Source: JAZLEZ01 sp045615505
GTDB lineage: Bacteria > Spirochaetota > Spirochaetia > Sphaerochaetales > Sphaerochaetaceae
Assembly: GCA_045615505.1 (NCBI GenBank)
Contig: JAZLEZ010000026.1
Span: 1 to 32,826 of the forward strand
Direction: 5' to 3'
Length of the DNA stretch: 32,826 nucleotides
Part shown: positions 7,554 to 15,881 of the stretch, piece after piece
Layout: each line of letters begins with the position of its first letter
How positions within the stretch are numbered: the first letter of the stretch is position 1
Program-made: the position numbers and the translations under genes
Notes under the pieces: generated by a model
Told to the model about the DNA's origin: nothing
Database searches by the model: none
The model's input: only the letters and a program-made list of their open reading frames with translations

Positions 7554-8292
7554 AATTTCTGTAAACTTCATCTGCCAGCATTTCAATCGGTTTTCCCAAG
7601 TATTCTGCAACCGCCTTATAAGTATGGATAATATATTGAGGAGTATTGAATTTTCCTCGTAAAGGCACAGGTGTCAGGTATGGAGAATCTGTTTCCAGCA
7701 GCAATCTGTCTTGAGGAACATACTTTAGCGTTTCTCTCAGGGCATTGTTTGATTTGTATGTGACATTACCTGCATAGCTGATGTAATATCCGAGATTCAA
7801 AGCAGTTTTCAGTACTTCCGTGTTTCCGCTGAAACAATGAATGATTCCGTTGACATCGGGATACCTTTTGATGATTTCCTGTGTTTCAGCATTTGCTTCA
7901 CGATTATGGATGATGACCTTCATTTGTTTTGTTTTGGCCAGTTCCATATGTTTGATCATAAGATATTCCTGAACAACCTCAGGTCCGTACCCGCAATAAT
8001 AATCCAATCCGAATTCACCCAGAAAATCAGCCTTGTATTTACCGATATTGTTTTCCAGTATCACAAACCTTCTGTCCAGTTCGGTTTTATCCGTATTCAA
8101 TGTCTCCCAAGGTCCCATTGCTGCACTTTTCAGGATGTGGGGATAATCTGCAATTACTGCCATTCTATCCGGCAAATCATTGTATTCTGTTCCTATATCA
8201 ATCCCGCCGGAAATTGAATCAAAGGCATCTTTCAGGCTGTAACCTTTTTCCTTGATACTGAGCGAATGAAAGTGTGAATCAATTAGTTTCAT
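7525..8292 (-). CDS. TatD-family metal-dependent hydrolase/DNase
   Basis: A 255-aa TIM-barrel protein of the TatD family (3'-5' DNase or deoxyribonuclease-like phosphoesterase). Metal ligands are visible in order: H7 and H9 (DSHFH), E93 (GEFGLDYY), H129 (IIHNR), H152 (IHCFSG) and D202 (ETDSPYL). All are present, so it should be active. ATG 8292 is preceded by AGGATAAAAA. It follows the nuclease-like gene by 24 nt and is probably co-transcribed with it. It converges on nth with a 29-nt tail overlap. Confidence 0.93.
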   Translation of the reverse strand: MKLIDSHFHSLSIKEKGYSLKDAFDSISGGIDIGTEYNDLPDRMAVIADYPHILKSAAMGPWETLNTDKTELDRRFVILENNIGKYKADFLGEFGLDYYCGYGPEVVQEYLMIKHMELAKTKQMKVIIHNREANAETQEIIKRYPDVNGIIHCFSGNTEVLKTALNLGYYISYAGNVTYKSNNALRETLKYVPQDRLLLETDSPYLTPVPLRGKFNTPQYIIHTYKAVAEYLGKPIEMLADEVYRNFTCFCLHRF

Positions 8293-8316
8293 TTTTTATC
8301 CTGCCCGTCTGTTATA

Positions 8317-9108
8317 TTACAGAAAGTAATGGTCGATGATTTCCCTAATATAACTCGGATTGATTTGGTTGTACTTTTCTCCGAAAACAGCAATCAACGG
8401 ATCTCCGAGCATATATCCCTCAGCAGCATACTGTTCAATTCTATGCAAAGCTTGTCTCCGGTATTTTTCATCATCCATCATCCCAAAATATTCAATGTAG
8501 TATTCCTTTCTGGTTCTTGCATTCAATACTGTAAAATCCGGATGTATATAATCCTGCATATTGTCAAAAAACAGGGGATACTCGTATCTGTATGGGATTG
8601 AGTATTGTTTTAGCATATTTGCAATTGTAACTTCCGAATTGGATCTTACTCGTTCATTTTTCATTGTATAAAAGTTTGTATCATAGAATGAATGGTCGTT
8701 ACCGGGATTCTCTACGGCTTGCCATTTTACTGCATATTCATTATCGGAAATTTCATAAGGAATTATCAGTTTTCTTTTTTCAGTATTTATACTGTTTAGA
8801 ACTTCTGCCATTATATCGGGATGTGTTTTCTCAATAAACTTGTCTATTCTGGTCAGTTCTTTTTCCAATGAACATACCAGTTTTTTTTCATACTCTTTTT
8901 GAGCCAGTTCTTTTGCAAGCTCTTTGTGGTTACAATCTATTATCTTCCCGTTAATATCATCGGAAGTCTTTCTCAAGTAGTAATACGGCTTTTTATTCAC
9001 TATACAGACACGCAATGAACCTTGTGGTCTTGTTTTCAGGTTTTTCTTGGCTTTATCCAGATACTTTTTAATTTTTTTTCTTGCGATAAGAAGACTGTCG
9101 TAAATCAT
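8317..9108 (-). CDS. PD-(D/E)XK-type nuclease-like protein
   Basis: A 263-aa protein with a coiled, Lys/Glu-rich N-terminal half and a C-terminal half resembling a restriction-like fold: VRSNSEVTIANMLKQ (helix with Glu), PYRYEYPLFF (strand), IHPDFTVLN (Asp), then YYIEYFGMMDDEKY (E-x-F in place of E/D-x-K). Related hypothetical proteins with this signature occur sporadically in Firmicutes and in phage-associated contexts; that is from memory of the pattern, not a search. The target and activity are unknown. It is the first gene before tatD, with a good promoter at 9130-9157 and no Shine-Dalgarno at ATG 9108. A sporadic accessory gene is plausible. Confidence 0.7.
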   Translation of the reverse strand: MIYDSLLIARKKIKKYLDKAKKNLKTRPQGSLRVCIVNKKPYYYLRKTSDDINGKIIDCNHKELAKELAQKEYEKKLVCSLEKELTRIDKFIEKTHPDIMAEVLNSINTEKRKLIIPYEISDNEYAVKWQAVENPGNDHSFYDTNFYTMKNERVRSNSEVTIANMLKQYSIPYRYEYPLFFDNMQDYIHPDFTVLNARTRKEYYIEYFGMMDDEKYRRQALHRIEQYAAEGYMLGDPLIAVFGEKYNQINPSYIREIIDHYFL

Positions 9109-9129
9109 ACGAAAATTTTATTAAGGAAA

Positions 9130-9157
9130 ATTATATAATTCAAGTAATTCTTATCAA
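9130..9157 (-). promoter_or_regulatory. Sigma-70 promoter for the nuclease-like gene and tatD
   Basis: On the minus strand TTGATA (9157-9152) and a consensus TATAAT (9135-9130) are 16 nt apart. They lie in very AT-rich DNA about 22 nt upstream of ATG 9108. Confidence 0.6.
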
Positions 9158-9220
9158 TATAATATAAAAATCGATTATATTTTATAATAAATCAAAAGAA
9201 AAAACAAAAAATATATAATA

Positions 9221-9388
9221 GAGGTACTTTCAAAACTGATATTTGTGAAGACTGGATTTGAATTTGCGAAGAGAAAACCATCTTTTGATAATTGATGTAA
9301 TACTTTGTGTATTATGAAATTAGCAAAAATGTGTTTTTAAACACAAAGGCAAATTCAAGATTTATGAAGGCAGTTTTGAAAGTACTTC
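9221..9388. mobile_element. 168-bp MITE with TA borders (IS630/Tc1-like ends)
   Basis: The ends are GAGGTACTTTCAAAACTG (9221-9238) and CAGTTTTGAAAGTACTTC (9371-9388). These are 18-bp terminal inverted repeats with one mismatch, and both are bordered by TA (9219-9220 and 9389-9390), the target duplication typical of IS630/Tc1-mariner elements. Subterminal blocks GAATTTGC and GCAAATTC extend the inverted repeat, and an internal GTGTTTTTAAACAC palindrome is present. It encodes no transposase, so it would be moved in trans. It takes up half of the 333-nt gene-free gap 9109-9441. The rest of the gap is AT-rich and holds the promoter at 9130-9157. Confidence 0.75.
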
Positions 9389-9441
9389 TACACCTGATTT
9401 ATTAAAGTTCGTTTTGCAAATTGCTCAAAAAAAAAGGATAA

Positions 9442-10437
9442 TCAGTTTGCAAAAGCCTTAGAGAATTCAGCAAAGATTGTATTCTGAACTTCTTCCAGAG
9501 AACCTTTGATTGTCACCCCTGCTGCCTTGATATGCCCGCCGCCTCCAAGTCCGGAAGCTATTGCTCCGACATTTATCCGGCTGAAACTGCTTGCCCTCAG
9601 GCCGACTTCAATTGCATCTTCAACCTTGTTCGAGATTTTAAAGAATGCCACAGCTTCAACATCTTTTATTTTGAACATCTGTTCGTAGTATTCATCTGAA
9701 GCACGACTGTTATCTCCGAATACAGTACTGTCCTGTTTTTCCTCGTGAGTAACCATCAGGCGACCATCAAATAATGATTGTGTTCTGTCAATTGCCGCAG
9801 CTAAGAATTTTACTGAAGAAAAAGTTTTTCCGCCTGTTATTCTTGAGTATTCGACGGAAGGGTCTGCACCGCAACGGACTAAGTCTGCAATAATTTCAAA
9901 ACATTCAGAGCTGTTTTTGCCCAGAAACTTGAAAAAACCGGAGTCCGTTGCAAAACCTCTGAAAAGAAACTGTGCGGTTTCTGTTGAAATATCCAAACTC
10001 AAAGCTTTGAAAAATCGGTAAACCAGAAGTGTCGAAGACGGACTTTCAGGAACGATGTAATGGGTATCATCCGAATTAAAACCGCTGGAATGATGATCTA
10101 TTACAACTGTTGTAAATGTGTTCTCAAACAAATCCGCGTAGTTTCCCAGTCTGTCATAAGTACTGCAGTCAACTACTATTCCCACAGTATCTTTATTCTT
10201 GTAGTATTCGGGGATATCCTTGCTCAGACTGCATTCAAAGCCTTCAATCTCCGGTCTGGAAAAATTGCCCTCATTTACAAGAAGGTATTCTTTGTTCAAA
10301 GCCTTGAGCAGAAGCCCCAAAGCCATAACCGAGTTTGCACAATCTCCGTCCGGATTAAGATGACCGCAGACAACTGCTCTTTTACATTCTTTGATGACAT
10401 TTATCATTTTATCCGGAATAGGAGAAAAGATGCTCAT
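9442..10437 (-). CDS. nrnA: DHH-family phosphoesterase, NrnA-like oligoribonuclease/pAp phosphatase
   Basis: A 331-aa DHH/DHHA1 protein. Motifs in order are GHLNPDGDC (N-terminal metal site), VDCSTYDRLG, VVIDHHSSGFN (the DHH signature), and the C-terminal GLGGGGHIKAAG substrate-binding motif of DHHA1. NrnA proteins degrade nano-RNAs or pGpG and can dephosphorylate pAp; which of these applies cannot be told from sequence. I chose ATG 10437 over an in-frame TTG at 10443, because GAGGA lies 6 nt before the ATG and directly abuts the TTG. It is the last gene of tig-clpP-clpX-nrnA, starting 2 nt after the clpX stop. Confidence 0.88.
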   Translation of the reverse strand: MSIFSPIPDKMINVIKECKRAVVCGHLNPDGDCANSVMALGLLLKALNKEYLLVNEGNFSRPEIEGFECSLSKDIPEYYKNKDTVGIVVDCSTYDRLGNYADLFENTFTTVVIDHHSSGFNSDDTHYIVPESPSSTLLVYRFFKALSLDISTETAQFLFRGFATDSGFFKFLGKNSSECFEIIADLVRCGADPSVEYSRITGGKTFSSVKFLAAAIDRTQSLFDGRLMVTHEEKQDSTVFGDNSRASDEYYEQMFKIKDVEAVAFFKISNKVEDAIEVGLRASSFSRINVGAIASGLGGGGHIKAAGVTIKGSLEEVQNTIFAEFSKAFAN

Positions 10438-10439
10438 AG

Positions 10440-11672
10440 TCAATCCTCTGTGATAAGCTTCGGTTTAGCCTTTTTCAGAATAACATTTTTACCGATTTCT
10501 ATTGTTTTGATACTTTTTTTGGAAGGAACTTCATACATAAGTTCCATCATTATATCTTCAACAATGCTTCTCAAACCTCGGGCTCCTGTTTTCTGATCAT
10601 ACGAAATCTGTGCAATTTCATGAATTGCATCTTTTGTGAAAACAAGGTTTACTTCATCAAGTTTCAATGTGGCAATATACTGTTTGATAATAGAGTTTTC
10701 CGGTTCAACAAGAATTCTCTCCAAGCTCGGAACATCGAGGTTGTTCAGTCCAACATGAACAGGAAGTCTTCCGATGAATTCCGGAATAAGTCCGAACTTA
10801 ATTAAATCATCAGGAAGAATCTGCATATAAAGCTCTTCAAGATTCTTGTTTCTGGAATCAACAATTTCGTGACCGAATCCCATGGATGAAGTGTTGAGCC
10901 GTTTTTCGATAATTTTATCAAGACCTACAAATGCTCCGCCGCAAATAAAAAGTATGTTATTTGTGTTGATTTTAAGCATTTCCTGATTCGGATGCTTTCT
11001 TCCGCCCTGAGGAGGAACACTTGCGGTAGTACCTTCTATGATTTTCAGAAGAGCCTGTTGAACACCTTCCCCTGAAACATCTCTTGTGATTGAAACATTT
11101 TCACCTTTTTTTGCAATCTTATCTACTTCATCAAGAAAGATGATTCCGTTTTCTGCAGCCTTTATATCTCCGTCAGCTGCCTGAATCAGCTTCAGCAGAA
11201 TGTTTTCAACATCTTCCCCGACATAACCTGCTTCGGTAATGGTTGTTGCATCTGCAATTGCAAAAGGCACTTTCAGTTTCTTGGCGAGAGTTCTTGCCAA
11301 AAGGGTTTTGCCCGTACCGGTCGGACCCATTATCAGAATGTTTGATTTATCAAGCTCAATATCTTGCTCACTGAGTTCTTTTGAGTACTTTATTTTCTTA
11401 TAGTGATTGTAAACTGCAACGGACAGAATGCGTTTTGCTTTTTCCTGACCGATTACAAACTTATCAAGATATTCTTTCATCTCCTGAGGAGTGGGAAGGT
11501 CTTCCTCAAAAGAATCATTGTAGGATGATGATTTTCCTTCATCTTCACGGAGAAGAACCCTGCATTGTTCGATACAGTCTTTACAGATTGCAACACCGCC
11601 CGGACCGGATACAATTTTGGCCTCGGCACTTCCGCAGAACGAGCAGTATTTAGAGTTTCTCCCGAATACCAT
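10440..11672 (-). CDS. clpX: ClpX ATPase, unfoldase subunit of ClpXP
   Basis: A 410-aa AAA+ protein that recognises, unfolds and feeds substrates to ClpP. The N-terminal zinc-binding domain has C10, C13, C30 and C33. Walker A is GPTGTGKT (116-123), Walker B is IIFLDEVDKI, and the pore region and FIGRLPVHVGL sensor-like segment are present. A GAGVG/IGF-type loop needed to dock ClpP cannot be pinned down by eye. ATG 11672 has GGAG 8 nt upstream; an in-frame GTG at 11678 overlaps the clpP stop and lacks spacing. It is directly downstream of clpP, so the two are translationally linked. Confidence 0.97.
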   Translation of the reverse strand: MVFGRNSKYCSFCGSAEAKIVSGPGGVAICKDCIEQCRVLLREDEGKSSSYNDSFEEDLPTPQEMKEYLDKFVIGQEKAKRILSVAVYNHYKKIKYSKELSEQDIELDKSNILIMGPTGTGKTLLARTLAKKLKVPFAIADATTITEAGYVGEDVENILLKLIQAADGDIKAAENGIIFLDEVDKIAKKGENVSITRDVSGEGVQQALLKIIEGTTASVPPQGGRKHPNQEMLKINTNNILFICGGAFVGLDKIIEKRLNTSSMGFGHEIVDSRNKNLEELYMQILPDDLIKFGLIPEFIGRLPVHVGLNNLDVPSLERILVEPENSIIKQYIATLKLDEVNLVFTKDAIHEIAQISYDQKTGARGLRSIVEDIMMELMYEVPSKKSIKTIEIGKNVILKKAKPKLITED

Positions 11673-11674
11673 AA

Positions 11675-12280
11675 TCACATCTCCTTTCTGTTGATGATTT
11701 TGTCAACAATGCCGTAATCCACGGCTTCATCGGAAGTCATAAAATAATCTCGTTCAATGTCCTGAGCAACCTGCTCGGCAGATTTTCCTGTGTGTTTTGA
11801 CAGGTAATCAACGGAAAGTTTTTTCAGCCTTAAAATTTCCTTTGTATGGATTGCTATATCGGAAGTCTGTCCTTCGACACCGCCCCAAACCTGATGAATC
11901 ATTACTCTTGCAGAAGGAAGAATAAAGCGTTTGCCATCAGCTCCTCCTGCAAGAATCAATGCTGCCATACTGGCTGCCTGACCCATACATATCGTGCAAA
12001 CATCAGGACGGATATACTGCATTGTATCGTAGATGGCAAGTCCTGCAGTAACACTTCCTCCGGGTGAGTTGATATACAGACTGATTTCCTTTGCAGGATC
12101 TTCCGACTCAAGGAAAAGCATCTGTGCAACGGCAAGATCTGCAGTTTCGTCAGTAATTTCTCCGTCAAGAAAGATTATTCTTTCTTTAAGAAGTCTGCTG
12201 TAAATATCGTAAGCTCTTTCACTTACACCTGTAGTATCAACTACGGTAGGTACTAAATATGACTGAGTGTTTTTATTCAT
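11675..12280 (-). CDS. clpP: ClpP protease, proteolytic subunit
   Basis: A 201-aa self-compartmentalising serine protease. Catalytic Ser104 lies in MGQAASMAA and His129 in MIHQVWGG, with the Asp in the later RDYFMTSDEA region. The YINSPGGSV oxyanion loop is present. Length is standard. Its ATG overlaps the tig stop as TAATG, with only a weak ribosome-binding site, so re-initiation after tig is likely. The clpX start follows its stop with no real gap. Confidence 0.97.
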   Translation of the reverse strand: MNKNTQSYLVPTVVDTTGVSERAYDIYSRLLKERIIFLDGEITDETADLAVAQMLFLESEDPAKEISLYINSPGGSVTAGLAIYDTMQYIRPDVCTICMGQAASMAALILAGGADGKRFILPSARVMIHQVWGGVEGQTSDIAIHTKEILRLKKLSVDYLSKHTGKSAEQVAQDIERDYFMTSDEAVDYGIVDKIINRKEM

Positions 12281-13623
12281 TATTCTTTTACTTCTTCAGC
12301 TTTATTCTCAGTTGAGGCTTTTTCTGTTACAGCCTTGAATTTATTGTTGCTAAGCAGGAAATCCTTTGCTTTCTGATATCTGACATCATCTTCTGCATAA
12401 ATTTTGAAAGCTTCGTAATTTGGATTGTCCTTTTTAATATCTTCACCGTAATTCTTCAGTTCTTTTTCAAGTTCTTCTTCTGTTACTTCGAATTTCTGTT
12501 CTTCCTTGACCTGCTCAAGAATCAGCTGAGCTTTGAGGTTCTCGGAAACTTCATTTCTTCTTGCTGCGAAGAATTCTTCTTTTCCTCCGCCATTTGCAGA
12601 AAGGAGTTTTACAACATCTTCTTCATTCATACCGAATCGGCTGATCATATTTTTCCAATCTTGTTCAAGTTGAGCCTCAACCATACTCTTCGGAATTGCA
12701 ATCTCTGTGTTCTTTGCTATTTCTTTTACAAGAGCATCGAGCATGATTCCCTTGTTTTCTTCAGCTGCTTTTTCCTCAAGCTGTTTTTTTGTAGCATTCT
12801 TCAAATCATCTACGGTCTTATACTCGTCTTTTACATCCTGTGCAAATTCATCATCAAGAGCAGGAACATCCTTATACTTGACTTCCTTGATTGCAACTCT
12901 GACTTTGATTGTCTTACCAAGGTAATCCGAACCCATTCCGCTGTCATCTCCGTATGTCTTCTCGATTACTTTTTCATCGCCCTTATTGAGCCCGATTACA
13001 TCTTTGTCCAGCTTGTAGAAATTGTATGAAGACCCCACTGTGAATGTAAAATCATCACGTTTTGTGCTTTCAATATCTTTTCCTTCTGAATCGAGTTCGG
13101 CATAGTCTATAGTGACGATATCGCCGTCTGCAATTGCACTGTTTTTGGCAACAATCATTGCATTCTGCTGTCTGAGTCTTTCAATTTCTTCATTGACTTC
13201 ATTTTCGGAAACTATTCTTGTATCTGCTTCAACCTCAAGTTCTGTATATTTCGGAAGTTTTACTTCAGGAACTACATCATAGACAACACTGTAAGTAATA
13301 TCTTCGTTTGCCTGAAGAGGGAAGAGCTTGTCCTCGTTCTGAAGTACAGGTGTACAGTAAGGAAGCGGGCGTTCTTTTTCATTCAGGTCTTTGTATGATT
13401 CTTCAAGATTATCTTCCATAAGCTTGAATGTTGTTTCTTCTCTGATTTCATTTCCGAACTTGCTTTCAACAAGAGTTGCAGGTGCTTTACCCGGTCTGAA
13501 ACCTTTGATTGTAAGTTTCTTTGCATAATCCGAAAGAGCTTTCTTGTAAGCTTCTTCGATTTTTTCTGCCTTAAGTGTAAGTGTGAGTTCTACTGAAGAG
13601 TTCTCAAGTTTCTTAAGTTCCAT
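12280..13623 (-). CDS. tig: Trigger factor, ribosome-associated chaperone/prolyl isomerase
   Basis: A 447-aa trigger factor. The N-terminal ribosome-binding domain has the signature GFRPGKAP at about residues 38-45. An FKBP-type PPIase domain follows in the middle (IADGDIVTIDYAELDSEGK, then FTVGSSYN), and then a long helical C-terminal arm rich in Glu/Lys. The frame stays open 48 codons further upstream (to 13767), but that part is hydrophobic and runs into tRNA-Gly. ATG 13623 with GCGAGGATATT upstream gives the conserved N-terminus MELKKLENSSVELT. It heads tig-clpP-clpX-nrnA, with a good promoter at 13673-13701. Confidence 0.96.
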   Translation of the reverse strand: MELKKLENSSVELTLTLKAEKIEEAYKKALSDYAKKLTIKGFRPGKAPATLVESKFGNEIREETTFKLMEDNLEESYKDLNEKERPLPYCTPVLQNEDKLFPLQANEDITYSVVYDVVPEVKLPKYTELEVEADTRIVSENEVNEEIERLRQQNAMIVAKNSAIADGDIVTIDYAELDSEGKDIESTKRDDFTFTVGSSYNFYKLDKDVIGLNKGDEKVIEKTYGDDSGMGSDYLGKTIKVRVAIKEVKYKDVPALDDEFAQDVKDEYKTVDDLKNATKKQLEEKAAEENKGIMLDALVKEIAKNTEIAIPKSMVEAQLEQDWKNMISRFGMNEEDVVKLLSANGGGKEEFFAARRNEVSENLKAQLILEQVKEEQKFEVTEEELEKELKNYGEDIKKDNPNYEAFKIYAEDDVRYQKAKDFLLSNNKFKAVTEKASTENKAEEVKE

Positions 13624-13672
13624 AATATCCTCGCTAAAAAATAATATTTGCGTGTAAACGTGCCGAAGAATA

Positions 13673-13701
13673 AATATATATAAATAAACGAAAAGGTTCA
13701 A
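13673..13701 (-). promoter_or_regulatory. Sigma-70 promoter for tig-clpP-clpX-nrnA
   Basis: On the minus strand TTGAAC (13701-13696) and TATATT (13678-13673) are separated by exactly 17 nt. The predicted leader is about 43 nt. The promoter lies between the tRNA-Gly terminator and tig. No CIRCE or other heat-shock operator is visible. Confidence 0.6.
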
Positions 13702-13737
13702 GGGCGAAAATTCAAATGATGAGACAGGAAACAAAAA

Positions 13738-13756
13738 TCCCCCGTAGAACGGGGGA
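13738..13756 (-). terminator. Intrinsic terminator after tRNA-Gly
   Basis: A 7-bp GC-rich stem (13738-13744 with 13750-13756, TCCCCCG/CGGGGGA) has a 5-nt loop. TTTTTG follows on the minus strand, 7 nt beyond the tRNA 3' end. Confidence 0.85.
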
Positions 13757-13762
13757 CTGAAG

Positions 13763-13834
13763 AGCAACAGACGAGATTCGAACTCGCGTGAGCCACCTTG
13801 GCAAGGTGGTGCGTAACCACTACGCTACTGTTGC
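13763..13834 (-). tRNA. tRNA-Gly (anticodon GCC)
   Basis: A 72-nt cloverleaf on the minus strand. The acceptor stem GCAACAG (13834-13828) pairs with CTGTTGC (13770-13764), with discriminator T at 13763. The D-arm is GCGTAGTGGTTACGC. The anticodon stem CCACC/GGTGG encloses the loop TTGCCAA, giving anticodon GCC. The T-arm GCGAG-TTCGAAT-CTCGT carries the invariant TTCGA. CCA is not encoded. It has its own promoter and terminator. Confidence 0.96.
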
Positions 13835-13845
13835 ATGCGAAGTAA

Positions 13846-13874
13846 TGTATATCATTTTTCAGGAAGTTTCGCAA
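13846..13874 (-). promoter_or_regulatory. Promoter for tRNA-Gly
   Basis: On the minus strand TTGCGA (13874-13869) and TATACA (13851-13846) are separated by 17 nt. The -10 ends 11 nt before the mature tRNA 5' end. Confidence 0.5.
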
Positions 13875-13888
13875 TACTTCTCTGAAAA

Positions 13889-14413
13889 TTATTTACCCGG
13901 ATAGGTTACAACGGAGCTTACATCGTACCCTTTGAGGACTTCACGACCGTTGAGACCTGCCAATTCCATAAGGAATACAATCTTTTCTACTTTTCCGCCG
14001 AGTTTCTCAATAAGATGGCATGCAGCTTTCATCGTACCGCCGGTTGCAATGAGGTCATCAATGAGTACAACCTTCTGATTGGGTTTGACAGCATCTTTGT
14101 GAATTTCAATTGTAGCTGTTCCGTATTCGAGAGCGTAAGATTCACTTACTGTTTCTCTTGGAAGTTTTCCCGCTTTTCTTACGGGAATGAAAGGTTTATG
14201 AAGAGCATAAGCAATTGGAACACCCAAAATAAAACCTCTTGATTCTGCACCTGCAATAAGGTCGAAGTCCAAACCTTCAAGGCACTTTATCATTTCATCA
14301 ATGGCAAGTTTGAGTCCGTCTGCATCTGCAAGAATACTGGTAACATCGCGGAAAATAATACCGGGTTCAGGAAAATCCGGAATACTAACTATATAATCTT
14401 CAACTTTTTTCAT
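13889..14413 (-). CDS. apt: Adenine phosphoribosyltransferase
   Basis: A 174-aa purine-salvage enzyme that makes AMP from adenine and PRPP. The family pattern is clear: IPDFPEPGIIFRDVTSIL near the N-terminus, AGAESRGFILG, then VRKAGKLPRETVS. The PRPP-binding motif VVLIDDLIATGGT lies at residues 115-127. The frame extends 8 codons upstream, but ATG 14413 has a near-perfect AGGAGG 6 nt before it and gives the usual MKKVEDYI start. It follows the APC permease gene by 27 nt and may be co-transcribed with it. Confidence 0.97.
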   Translation of the reverse strand: MKKVEDYIVSIPDFPEPGIIFRDVTSILADADGLKLAIDEMIKCLEGLDFDLIAGAESRGFILGVPIAYALHKPFIPVRKAGKLPRETVSESYALEYGTATIEIHKDAVKPNQKVVLIDDLIATGGTMKAACHLIEKLGGKVEKIVFLMELAGLNGREVLKGYDVSSVVTYPGK

Positions 14414-14440
14414 GGACAACCTCCTGGGAAAACACATAGA

Positions 14441-15739
14441 TTATAAACCCTCTTTTCTGTTCCTGTAAATCATATAGCCGATAATGTATGATACAATCGT
14501 ATAAATCCATATTTGCCAGCCTGATACAAAATCCGGAATATAACAGAGAGTAATGACTGCCATAAGAACCGAAGGGACAACACTTTTGCCGGGAGCTGTA
14601 AAAATGATCTGTTTGCCGTCAGACTCTTTTTTTCTTGCCTTCAGCAGAGAAGCAATATTAATCAATACGGTAACAGCCGCAAACAATGCTCCGTAATTAA
14701 CCAACTTTTCGACTAATGACGGAAAACAGGAAAGAAATGCACTGATTGTTCCTATGAGTATTACATTGAAACTCCCGTTGCCGAAAATTGCAGGTACAAC
14801 ACCGTCTTTATTTGCAGCTTTCAGGGAAGATCCTGTTATTGAAATCAGTATGAGATTTGTTGTGAAAAGAGCCAGAACTGCAGCAATGGAAAGTACTTTT
14901 GCAAGAATCGGAACACCAGACAAAGTAGTAAAGCAAGCAGCATACATCGGGATATATGTCATTCCCGGATTGTCTGTAAGAAAGGAAACGGTTATATTGC
15001 CGAGAGTCGCAAAAATCATCAATGAATAGATCAGTGCAACTGTAATCATGGCAAATAATACCGATTTAGGAATATTTCTATCGGGATTTTTTACTTCACT
15101 TACCAGATATGTCATAGACACAATGTTTCCATATCCCAGCATTGCAGTGGGAACACATGATAAGAACGCAAATTTGCCTCCGACTCCCTGAGCAAAGAAA
15201 GGAATCATATTCTGTTTTGAGAATGTTTCCGAATGAAATGCAGTTGCTATGTAAACCATCATTGTTGCAAGCAGTAATAGAACTAAAACAGCATTGAATT
15301 TCCCGAGTTTTGTAAAGTCCAGAAGATTCAGGATTATACAAAGTGCAATACTCAATACTGCAATAGGCACCTGATAGGAAGAATCGATTCCGAATCCTGC
15401 TCCCAGATATATTCCGAAGTAAATTGAAGCAAACGCTATTGCTACGATATTTGCAAGCATACTTCCCCAATTTGACATCCAGCCTATCAGAGAATTTCCG
15501 AAAGCTTTGGCGGGAAAAGCGTAGATGCCGCCGGACATTGGAAATCTTGTTGCCAGTTCACTGCAGATGAGACCGTAAAAAAACATAATCACAGCGGCAA
15601 TCAACCAAGAAACGGATGCGGCTGGACCTGCATTCAGCATTGTAAGTCCCGAGAGAGAAAAAATTGCGCTGCCGATCATACTTCCTATGATTGCCACTGT
15701 ACAAGCAAATAATCCCAGACCTTTTTCTTTTTTCTTCAT
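14441..15739 (-). CDS. APC-superfamily amino-acid permease/antiporter
   Basis: A 432-aa inner-membrane protein with about 12 hydrophobic helices. The first helix carries the APC signature IGSMIGSAIFSLSG, followed by SELATRFPMSGGIYAFPAKAFG. This layout resembles basic amino-acid/polyamine antiporters (the PotE/CadB/ArcD-like side of the family), but the substrate cannot be read from sequence. The C-terminus is short and basic (YRNRKEGL). ATG 15739 has no Shine-Dalgarno, and a promoter-like sequence ends only 6 nt upstream, so the transcript may be leaderless. It is divergent from putP, and apt follows closely downstream. Confidence 0.85.
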   Translation of the reverse strand: MKKKEKGLGLFACTVAIIGSMIGSAIFSLSGLTMLNAGPAASVSWLIAAVIMFFYGLICSELATRFPMSGGIYAFPAKAFGNSLIGWMSNWGSMLANIVAIAFASIYFGIYLGAGFGIDSSYQVPIAVLSIALCIILNLLDFTKLGKFNAVLVLLLLATMMVYIATAFHSETFSKQNMIPFFAQGVGGKFAFLSCVPTAMLGYGNIVSMTYLVSEVKNPDRNIPKSVLFAMITVALIYSLMIFATLGNITVSFLTDNPGMTYIPMYAACFTTLSGVPILAKVLSIAAVLALFTTNLILISITGSSLKAANKDGVVPAIFGNGSFNVILIGTISAFLSCFPSLVEKLVNYGALFAAVTVLINIASLLKARKKESDGKQIIFTAPGKSVVPSVLMAVITLCYIPDFVSGWQIWIYTIVSYIIGYMIYRNRKEGL

Positions 15740-15745
15740 GGGATA

Positions 15746-15774
15746 AATATAGAATAATTGTTTTGATTCCTCAA
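15746..15774 (-). promoter_or_regulatory. Candidate promoter giving a leaderless permease mRNA
   Basis: On the minus strand TTGAGG (15774-15769) and TATATT (15751-15746) are 17 nt apart. Only 6 nt separate the -10 from ATG 15739, so transcription should start at about the initiation codon. Confidence 0.5.
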
Positions 15775-15881
15775 TGAACTCTTGAAAAAAAACTCAAAGA
15801 AGTCTATTGTGCAATCAATGTTAGGTAGTACATATGTTTTTTCATTGTGTATCCTCTGTGTTCAACATCCTGACCCCTCAT

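Noticed and set aside
8329..8601. 90-aa plus-strand ORF opposite the nuclease-like gene
   Set aside because: It is antisense to a better-supported frame, with no ribosome-binding site or motifs.
10060..10596. 178-aa plus-strand ORF across the nrnA-clpX junction
   Set aside because: It is antisense to two conserved genes and has no domain or ribosome-binding site.
13624..13767. 48-codon upstream extension of trigger factor
   Set aside because: It encodes hydrophobic sequence unlike any trigger factor and runs into the tRNA-Gly gene and its terminator. ATG 13623 has a proper ribosome-binding site and gives the conserved N-terminus.
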